A stretch of DNA of 64,000 nucleotides from Actinoplanes sp. KI2 (GTDB taxonomy: Bacteria; Actinomycetota; Actinomycetes; Mycobacteriales; Micromonosporaceae). The stretch's first letter is position 1. The number at the start of each line of letters is the position of its first letter. The DNA lies in assembly GCF_025630775.1 (NCBI RefSeq), contig NZ_JAOSZE010000039.1:42461-106460 (forward strand), given 5' to 3'. Under the pieces are notes generated by a model. The model was given only the letters and a program-made list of their open reading frames with translations. It did no database searches and had not been told where the DNA came from. A program made the position numbers and the translations under genes. Positions 33,602-40,127 of the stretch are shown in pieces.

Positions 33602-34293
33602 CCGATGCCGACCCGGCCTGGGCGCCCGGCTCGTTCCTCTCGCTGATCAGCGCCGAGGACCGCGAGCAGCTCCTGGCCCTCGGCATCACGCGGCGGCTTC
33701 CCCCCGGCCGGCAGCTGCTGGTCGAGGGCCGCCTCGACGCCCATGTGGAAATCATCCGGCAGGGGCACGTCAAGGTCTCCACGTCGGTCGGCGGCATGCC
33801 GCGGCTGCTGGCCATCCGGCTGCCCGGCGACCTGGTCGGCGAGCTGGCCGCGGTCACCGGCAGCGGGCGCAGCGCCACCGTCACCACCTGCGGCGAGGTG
33901 GTGTCGACGGTGATCCAGCAGCGCGAGTTCATGGGCTTCATCGCCCGCCACCCGCACGTGTCGGCACAGGTCACGGCGACCGTCGGGCGGCGGCTGCGGT
34001 GGGCCAACGAGCGCCGCTCGGAGTTCTCGGCGTTCCCGGTGCACGTCCGGCTGGCCCGGGTGCTCAGCGAGATCGCGGCCAGCTGCGGTGAGGCGACCGG
34101 CGACGGGCTGCTCATCGGTGTCGAGCTCAGCCAGACCGAGCTGGCCACCCTGGTCGGCGCGCGCGAGGACACCGTGCAGCGCGGGCTGCGGATGCTGCGC
34201 CGGGACGGCCTGCTGCGGACCGGGTACCGGCAGATCGTGATCCTGGACGAGCCGGGCCTGCGCGCGCTCGCCGACCAGGCCGAATGGCAGTGA
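33598..34293 (+). CDS. Crp/Fnr-family transcriptional regulator
   Basis: 231 aa. N-terminal cyclic-nucleotide-binding-type beta barrel (RRLPPGRQLLVEGRLD, VKVSTSVGGMPRLLAIRLPG, DLVGELAAVTG) and C-terminal winged helix (ELSQTELATLVGAREDTVQRGLRML). The phosphate-binding cassette region GDLVGELAAVTGSGRSATV keeps the G-E-L and R-S/A-A pattern of cNMP binders. It is the best local candidate to bind the dyad form of the island motif, since Crp-family sites have paired half-sites separated by 6 nt (here CCGT-N6-ACGG). The nucleotide cyclase homologue is encoded next door on the opposite strand. Confidence 0.92.
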   Translation: MTDADPAWAPGSFLSLISAEDREQLLALGITRRLPPGRQLLVEGRLDAHVEIIRQGHVKVSTSVGGMPRLLAIRLPGDLVGELAAVTGSGRSATVTTCGEVVSTVIQQREFMGFIARHPHVSAQVTATVGRRLRWANERRSEFSAFPVHVRLARVLSEIAASCGEATGDGLLIGVELSQTELATLVGAREDTVQRGLRMLRRDGLLRTGYRQIVILDEPGLRALADQAEWQ

Positions 34294-34318
34294 TCGCCGC
34301 TCGGTGCGGGTACCGCGG

Positions 34319-35572
34319 TCATCGGGGGGTGCCCACGGTCAGCCAGGCGTGCTCGGCGAAGTCCTTCTCCGGCAGGTCCACGGTCATCGGCCGGAAGTCG
34401 GCGGGCAGCGGCGGTTCGACGGCATGGGCGATCACGTCGTGGTACAGCACATCGGGCAGGCCCAGGACGTACGGTGCCTCGGGGTTGTCCTTGATCGCGG
34501 CGCGCAGTGACGGGCTGTCCAGGAGGCGATGTACGGCGATGGCCGCCGTGCCGACCCAGCCGTTGGCCGTCTCCTTGACCAATCCGCGGTGCAACGCGAC
34601 CCGTAGTCTCATCCGCTTGTCGCTCGCCCGGCCGCGGTCGCGGTCCAGCAGGGCCTCCCGGAGGGCGGCGATCATCCGCGGTATCACCACCGACTCGTCG
34701 ATGCCGGTCGGGAACACGGTGAACTGACCATCGCCCTGCGGTTGCGGCCGGACCGCGGACTCGGCGATGCCGGCCGCCTGCCGCGCGTCGGACAACACCC
34801 GGACCAGGTCGCGCTGGATCTCCTCGGTCTCGGTGTTGCCGCGCCGGCTGTAGCCGACCACATCGGCGGCCAGGCACATCCGGACGGCCGCGCCGGCCGG
34901 CACGTCGGCGCCGGTGAACGGCTCGCGGAAGGTGACGGCCGTGGTCATCAAGGTCCGGTCGATCGTCTCGGCCCGCACGGTCAGGACGCCGCACAGGTCG
35001 GTTGCGGTGCCCGGCATCTCGACCAGGGCGTGCATTCCGTACGTACGGGGGAGCAGGGTCACGCCCCGGGGATCGTCGTAGACCCAGCCGAAGGTCCCGG
35101 ACAGCACGCCCGTCGTCCAGGCGCGCGGCGTACCGGCCCGCCGGCTCAGGCGGCGCAGCAGGCCGGGGCGGGACCTGGTGGCGGACACCGTACGCAGCGC
35201 CGCGGCGGACGCCGCCTCGCCCCGGACCAGACCGAACTCGTCGCCGTCGGCGGCCAGCTGGACGGCCCGGGCGCCCGGATCGGCCAGCGTCACGTCGAGG
35301 CGGGCACCGACGTACCGCTCCCCGGACGGCAGCACGTCGAGGTCGAACGCGAAGATCACCCCGGCGTACCGCTCACCGCCCCGCTCGGCCCGGCGGCGGA
35401 GCACCGGCGGCAGATCCTCCGCCGGCACCGGATAAACCAGCGGACGTCCGCAGCGAACCCGGCCCAGCCGCTCGCCGACCGGCCCGGGATCGCGCCGGCC
35501 GTCCATCGGCTCCAGTGCACAGACGGCCAACACGTCGTCGTCCGGCAGCGATTCGTCGAGGATCATCGTCAC
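34319..35572 (-). CDS. Protein with C-terminal nucleotide-cyclase-like domain
   Basis: 417 aa from GTG 35572 (GGGGGAG 5-6 nt upstream); ATG 35566 is an alternative. The N-terminal ~210 residues are an unrecognised beta-rich domain. The C-terminal ~200 resemble class III cyclases: AADVVGYSRRG (first metal-Asp position), QPQGDGQFTVFP (second Asp after a Gly), RVALHRGLV and VGTAAIAVHRLLD. The substrate-specifying residues are not clearly those of adenylate or guanylate cyclases, so activity and product are open. Convergent with the Crp gene (25 nt). Confidence 0.75.
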   Translation of the reverse strand: MTMILDESLPDDDVLAVCALEPMDGRRDPGPVGERLGRVRCGRPLVYPVPAEDLPPVLRRRAERGGERYAGVIFAFDLDVLPSGERYVGARLDVTLADPGARAVQLAADGDEFGLVRGEAASAAALRTVSATRSRPGLLRRLSRRAGTPRAWTTGVLSGTFGWVYDDPRGVTLLPRTYGMHALVEMPGTATDLCGVLTVRAETIDRTLMTTAVTFREPFTGADVPAGAAVRMCLAADVVGYSRRGNTETEEIQRDLVRVLSDARQAAGIAESAVRPQPQGDGQFTVFPTGIDESVVIPRMIAALREALLDRDRGRASDKRMRLRVALHRGLVKETANGWVGTAAIAVHRLLDSPSLRAAIKDNPEAPYVLGLPDVLYHDVIAHAVEPPLPADFRPMTVDLPEKDFAEHAWLTVGTPR

Positions 35573-35633
35573 TCACTCTCCCCCATGGACGAGCCCGTGC
35601 CGTGGGTACGGGCCGCGAACCGTGTGCCGGTCT

Positions 35634-35642
35634 CTGACGGAC
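35634..35642 (-). promoter_or_regulatory. Island motif GTCCGTCAG, faces the cyclase-like gene
   Basis: Core 61 nt before GTG 35572; extended form CCGTCAGAGACCGG keeps CCG/CGG symmetry. It leaves a leader long enough for the strong GGGGGAG ribosome site. Confidence 0.6.
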
Positions 35643-35940
35643 ATCGCTCGGGGGTGTCGGATAGGCGACCGGTGGTCGACGGGACTTGATCTCGCCTTCG
35701 GTGGTATCGCCGAGCCGGAAACCGGCGTTGATCGCGACCTCGCGCGACCGGGCGGTGACCACGCGTCGACCCGCCACCGAGCGTGAAACCGACCCCGCTG
35801 AATGACGGAAAGTCACTCTTCGAGTTCGTCCAGGATGGCCAGTGCTCGCCGGGCAACGTGGACGCGGTGGGTTGATGGCTGACCGAGAACTGCGTTGGGG
35901 ACCACCGAACGGGTTAACCCACCCGGCCGCCGTGGCTCCC

Positions 35941-35982
35941 CTGTCCGTCACTCATTCGGCACGGACAGCCATTCCTGTCCGT
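35941..35982. promoter_or_regulatory. Triple CTGTCCGT repeat, inverted and direct
   Basis: CTGTCCGT at 35941-35948, its inverse ACGGACAG at 35961-35968, and CTGTCCGT again at 35975-35982. The core GTCCGT is shared with the island motif, but no copy has the CAG end. Upstream of the third sigma-like gene by ~120 nt. Confidence 0.55.
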
Positions 35983-36103
35983 GGGGCATGGCGACCGAGA
36001 GCACCCAAATTCCACACTCGACCGGGCGAAATTTTTCTCTGCTTACAGGTAATTGACCGTATTGCCGGAATGGCGCGGTCTGAACGATCCGAGGACGGCA
36101 ACG

Positions 36104-37210
36104 GTGAGCAATGCTGACGAGGCCGCGACGGCCTCCGGCAACAGGTACCGGCCCGGCTTTGCCGGGCCGGGGCTGCCACGCATCCCCAACCAGCGCCGCA
36201 CGTACCGGCGCCCGCACGTGACCGATGACGTCTCCTGGCTGCGTGGCCTGGCCAAACGTGGCGAGCTGAGCGCGGCGATCGCGGCCGGGCACGGTCCGCG
36301 GCTGTGCCGGACGGCGTTCGCGGTGTGCCACCAGATCGTCTTCGACGTGGTCACCCGCCGGCTCGAGCTGAACACGCGCGGGCACTCCTGGTGCGCCCGC
36401 GGCATCCCGTACATGGATGGGCCGTGCCTCGACGGCTACTACGACGACGTCGAATCCGTGATCGACTACCTGCTGGCCGCCCGGAAGCCGATCGACGACC
36501 TGGAGGCGTGGCTGGCCCGCCGGGCGCTGAACGCGACCGTCGACGGTCATCGCCGCCGGCGCGGCGAGCGGGGCGCGCTCCAGCGGCCGCGGATGACCCG
36601 CGCCCTCTCCGCCGACCTGGGCGAGGACCCGTGGCTGGGCGAGCTCGCCCTGAAGATCCTGGAGTGGGTCGGCGTGCCGACCGGCGCCGGGGGCGGCCTG
36701 TGGCCGCTGGACCGCTGGGCGCAGCTGCGGGCCGAGCGCACCCGCGACGTCGCGGGCAGCACCCCCGCGCGGGTGGCCGCCGAGGTCGAGCAGGTGCTGG
36801 CCGCGATGCAGCGGCGGCCCCAGTGGTACCAGGACTACGTGGAGCGGCCGCTGGGCCTCAAGGTGGCGCCGGTCGCGCCGCCACCCGGCGACGAGGTCAC
36901 CGATCCGCGCCCGCTGGTCGCGGTCGGCCCGGAGGACCTGGTCGAGGCGCGGCTCAGCGGTCTGGCCGGCGTCGCCGTCGCGGCCATCCGAGCCGGCATC
37001 GAGCACCAGCACGATCCCACCGCCACCGTCGTCGAGGTGCTGACCCAGCTGTTCCTCGGCGGTACCGGGTCGGACGAGCTCGACCGGGCTCCGTCGAACG
37101 GCGTCGACGGCCGCCATCAGCACCTGTCAGAGCGGCTGGCCGACCCCGTCGCCGTCGCCGGCCTCGTGGACCGCGTTCTGCGGGTCGTCCACGACGAATC
37201 GCTGCGCTAA
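36104..37210 (+). CDS. Sigma-70-region-2-like protein, paralogue 3
   Basis: 368 aa from GTG 36104 with GAGGA 8 nt upstream. It shares the paralogue blocks: CLDGYYDDVESVIDYLL, DLEAWLARRALNATVDGHRR (~127-150), RRGERGALQRPR, DPW...ILEWVGV, WPLDRW, AMQRRPQWYQDYVERPLG. Cysteines (SWCARGIPYMDGPC) near 100 are not shared in full. No island motif core directly in front; the CTGTCCGT repeats lie further upstream. With the other two it forms a local paralogue set of three, spread over 10 kb. Confidence 0.75.
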   Translation: MSNADEAATASGNRYRPGFAGPGLPRIPNQRRTYRRPHVTDDVSWLRGLAKRGELSAAIAAGHGPRLCRTAFAVCHQIVFDVVTRRLELNTRGHSWCARGIPYMDGPCLDGYYDDVESVIDYLLAARKPIDDLEAWLARRALNATVDGHRRRRGERGALQRPRMTRALSADLGEDPWLGELALKILEWVGVPTGAGGGLWPLDRWAQLRAERTRDVAGSTPARVAAEVEQVLAAMQRRPQWYQDYVERPLGLKVAPVAPPPGDEVTDPRPLVAVGPEDLVEARLSGLAGVAVAAIRAGIEHQHDPTATVVEVLTQLFLGGTGSDELDRAPSNGVDGRHQHLSERLADPVAVAGLVDRVLRVVHDESLR

Positions 37211-37357
37211 CGCCTCCAGCGCCCGGCGGCGGTCGGCAATCGCCGCGTCCGCGGCCTCCGGGGACACGCCGCGATCGAGCACCTCGGCGTACGCCTGCCG
37301 GAGCTCCTCCTCGAGGACCTGCCGGATCCGTTCCAGCCGCGCCGGGGTGAGTTCCAT
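37127..37357 (-). CDS. Small helical protein, antisense-overlapping the sigma-like 3 gene
   Basis: 76 aa if started at ATG 37357 (a longer 93-aa version from 37408 is possible). Sequence is strongly helical and charged (ELTPARLERIRQVLEEELRQ, then EAADAAIADRRRALEAL). Most third positions are G or C, as in real genes here, and it includes a rare TTA codon. It overlaps the end of the sigma-like gene by 84 nt on the other strand, which lowers confidence. Confidence 0.4.
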   Translation of the reverse strand: MELTPARLERIRQVLEEELRQAYAEVLDRGVSPEAADAAIADRRRALEALAQRFVVDDPQNAVHEAGDGDGVGQPL

Positions 37358-37543
37358 CAGAGCGGTCGTCCGGGGCCGACAGTGCGCGCGAAGGTACGGA
37401 TCACACACCGATTGTGAACCCCGCAGGTACGGTCCCGCCTCCCCCGCGCAGCCGGTCGTGGCGGGACAAATGTCTCGATGGCCATGTCGATCCCTTCGGC
37501 GGTGACGGCTCGTATCCAGGCTCTGGCGGACGGGCGAGGGCCG

Positions 37544-37552
37544 GTCCGTCAG
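37544..37552 (+). promoter_or_regulatory. Island motif GTCCGTCAG, faces the 404-aa helical protein
   Basis: Core 26 nt before ATG 37579; extended form CCGTCAGATAACGG is a CCGT-N6-ACGG dyad. It is the last copy I found to the right. Confidence 0.65.
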
Positions 37553-37578
37553 ATAACGGCGACGGATGGGAGAAAGTC

Positions 37579-38793
37579 ATGTCCAGGGACCGACTGGAAC
37601 AGCTTCGCGCCAAGCTTGCCGGTCTGCGTGGACCGTCCCGGGTGGGGCCGTTGCTGGAGATCACCACGGAGCTCGTCGACCGGCACTGGCAGGTCGGGCC
37701 CGACCTGCCCGAGGCGCCGGTCCTGCTGACCGAGGCGATCGGGACCGCGGAGGAGGCGTACGGATACCTCGACGCCGGAGATCCCGGGCGTCGGCAGTCG
37801 GCCGCCCAGCTCGGGACCCTGCTCGGCACCCGGCACCTGATCCACGGCAGCCCCGACGACGATCGGGTCCGGGCGATCGCCCTGCTCGAGGACGGTATCG
37901 GCGCTCCGCGGCTCGCGCCGTCCCTGCGGGTCATGGGGCGGCTCACGCTGGGTCAGCTCCATCTGATCACGACGGCCCGGGCGCTGAACGGGGCCAACCT
38001 GGCCGCACCGACCGCCGGCTCGGCCCTGCCGCCCACCGCCGAGGCGGACGTCGACCGGGCGATCCGGTGCTTCGGCGAGGTGCTCGACCTGCCGGCGGTG
38101 TCGGCCGAGGGCCGGTACGCCGCCGAGTCGCTGCGGACGGTGGCGGAGGCCCTCGGCACGATCGTGGCGGCCGTTCGCGGCGGGCTGTCGCAGGAGAACA
38201 TGAGTCAGTTCTTCGCGGCGACGATGGTCTTCCAGCAGTTCCACGAGGAGCAGTCGGCGCGTGCCGGTCGCGGATTCACCGGCGGCGTGGTCTCGCTGTA
38301 CGACGCCGGTCGCCCGGCGATGACGATGGACGCCGAGCCGGCGACGCCGAGGCCGGGACTCGACCGGCCGGCCCGCGCGACCGATCGGGTGGCGGCGATG
38401 CGTGACCGCCTCCGCGACCTGATCGCCGGCGGCGTCGAGCTGTTCACCGCGATCGAGGGGCTGCTGGTGCCGGGTGCCCGCCCGCTGCCCGCCGACGAGG
38501 TCGACGAGATCGTGGCGCTGGCCGGGGCCGTCGTCGACAGTGGCCGGGCCAACCGTACGGATCATCTGCTTTACGCTCTGGGCCTTCTGTTCCGGGCCCG
38601 GACGCAGGGATCGCCGGCCGGCCGCCTGGACGTCGAGGACGCCGCCGATCATCTGCTGCGCGCGGCGGGGTCGATCCGTCCGGCACCGTCCGAGGTGGTA
38701 CGGATCATGCGCGACCTGGCCGCCGCTCTCGATCGGCTCCAGCCGGGGATCGGGGTGACCGAGCGGCTGACTTCGATCCTGGCCGATGTCTAG
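37579..38793 (+). CDS. TPR-like helical protein
   Basis: 404 aa, ATG with GGGAGA 5-6 nt upstream. Helical repeats of the kind found at the N-terminus of the CHAT proteins (for example DLPEAPVLLTEAIGTAEEAY, then GRRQSAAQLGTLLGTRHLIH), no protease domain. A lone repeat protein under the same motif as the CHAT genes suggests a partner or a decoy of them. Convergent with the next gene (24 nt). Confidence 0.72.
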   Translation: MSRDRLEQLRAKLAGLRGPSRVGPLLEITTELVDRHWQVGPDLPEAPVLLTEAIGTAEEAYGYLDAGDPGRRQSAAQLGTLLGTRHLIHGSPDDDRVRAIALLEDGIGAPRLAPSLRVMGRLTLGQLHLITTARALNGANLAAPTAGSALPPTAEADVDRAIRCFGEVLDLPAVSAEGRYAAESLRTVAEALGTIVAAVRGGLSQENMSQFFAATMVFQQFHEEQSARAGRGFTGGVVSLYDAGRPAMTMDAEPATPRPGLDRPARATDRVAAMRDRLRDLIAGGVELFTAIEGLLVPGARPLPADEVDEIVALAGAVVDSGRANRTDHLLYALGLLFRARTQGSPAGRLDVEDAADHLLRAAGSIRPAPSEVVRIMRDLAAALDRLQPGIGVTERLTSILADV

Positions 38794-38817
38794 GTCCGGG
38801 AAGTCATGGCGGCGGAG

Positions 38818-39963
38818 TCACGGTCCGCCCTCGGCCTCGGCCCGGGCGGCTGCCGCGTCCGCGGGGCGGTCTGCGGCGTCCAGCAGGACGGCGTACTCGA
38901 GGAGGGTCTCGGTGAACTCGGCCCGGCGCCGCGGCTCATGGCCGCTCAGGTCGCGCATCACCATGACCGCCTCGGCCTGGGCCGTCATCGCTGCCTCGAG
39001 GTGTGCCTCCCGGTCGCCGGGCCGGTCGGCGTCGTCGGCGAGACTCTCGTGGGTGCCGGACAGGTTGCGTAATGCTCGGGCCAGGTCGAGAACGTACCGG
39101 TCGGGATCGTCGGCGACCAGCTTGCGCCGCCACCGCACCACCCGGTCGAACGCGTCGCAGGCGGGTTCCGCCCGCTGCGCCTCGGCCAGCCGGACGCCGA
39201 GCTCGTAGCCGGTCTGGGCGGCCATCCAGCGGTATCCCGGCTCGGCCTCGGCCGCGGTGGTCAGCAGCGACTCCGCCTCGCTCAGCAGCGCGACGGCCTC
39301 GTCGATCGATCCCTGGTCGGCCCGGTCCATGCCGAGGTTGTGCAGCAGCTGGGCGTGCCGCACCAGGGAGCCCGGGTCGGCGGGGTCGAGGTGCTCGCGG
39401 GCCACCTGCAGCGCCTCGGCCAGCTTCTCGCTCGCCTCGTCGCCGCGCCCGGCCGCGCGCAGGGCATTGGACCAGTTGGTGAGCGCGGCACCCAGGTGGT
39501 TGACGGTGTCCTCGTCGCCCTCGCCGGTCTGCAACAGCCCGCGCAGCAGGGCAACCGCCTCCCAGGCCGGGGTCACCGCCTGCTCGGACTCGCGCTGCTG
39601 GGTGAGGTTGAGGGCGAGGTTGGTGAGCGCGATCGCCAGATCCTGACGGCCGGGTCCGTCGTCGGCGCAGGCGCGGTGAATCGCGACCGCCTCGGTCAGC
39701 GCGGCCTGGGCCTCGTCGTAGCGGTCGAGCCGGTCCAGCGCCACCGCCCAGTTGGACAGCGCCTTGGCGAGGACCCGGCGGTATCCGGGATCCTCGGCGG
39801 CGAGGTGCCGGTAGTGCATCACCGCCTCGCCGGCGCAGGTCAACGCCTCGTCGGCGTGGTTCTGTTCGCCGAGGACCAGCGAGCGGTTGGACAGCTCCCG
39901 CGCCCGGTCGGCGCACGCCGACGGGTCGAGGCCGTGTCCGGTGTCGGCGGGCCCATTCGTCAT
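38818..39963 (-). CDS. Tetratricopeptide repeat protein
   Basis: 381 aa, clear TPR repeats of the tandem type (KALSNWAVALDRLDRYDEAQ, ALTNLALNLTQQRESEQAV, HLGAALTNWSNALRAAGRGD). Soluble, no catalytic domain. It is divergent from recC across 164 nt that show no motif core. It may be the right-hand edge gene of the island or an unrelated neighbour. Confidence 0.85.
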   Translation of the reverse strand: MTNGPADTGHGLDPSACADRARELSNRSLVLGEQNHADEALTCAGEAVMHYRHLAAEDPGYRRVLAKALSNWAVALDRLDRYDEAQAALTEAVAIHRACADDGPGRQDLAIALTNLALNLTQQRESEQAVTPAWEAVALLRGLLQTGEGDEDTVNHLGAALTNWSNALRAAGRGDEASEKLAEALQVAREHLDPADPGSLVRHAQLLHNLGMDRADQGSIDEAVALLSEAESLLTTAAEAEPGYRWMAAQTGYELGVRLAEAQRAEPACDAFDRVVRWRRKLVADDPDRYVLDLARALRNLSGTHESLADDADRPGDREAHLEAAMTAQAEAVMVMRDLSGHEPRRRAEFTETLLEYAVLLDAADRPADAAAARAEAEGGP

Positions 39964-40127
39964 GCCGCCATCGTGCGTCCGGGGCGGAGCGTGGCGCAGC
40001 GGAACTCGTCTGAGCGGTGAATTTCGGCGTTCTGCCGGTTTCGCACCCTGGGCCGTTGAGGCTGGGCTGGTGCGCCATCACCGATGGGGGACGGTGGCGT
40101 TGCGGCACGGGGGCGTTGCGAGACCAC

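Larger units (their letters stand above)
35573..36103. other. 531-nt divergent intergenic region
   Basis: Lies between the cyclase-like and third sigma-like genes. It contains one island motif (35634), a group of CTGTCCGT repeats (35941-35982) and a locally AT-rich stretch (36020-36060, with TTGACC at 36052-36057) that may hold promoter elements for the plus-strand gene. Short open frames here have atypical composition and no convincing ribosome sites, so I call no gene. Confidence 0.6.

Noticed and set aside
35842..36117. Small plus-strand gene in the divergent region
   Set aside because: Composition unlike neighbours, no ribosome site and it covers the CTGTCCGT repeats and the start of the sigma-like gene.
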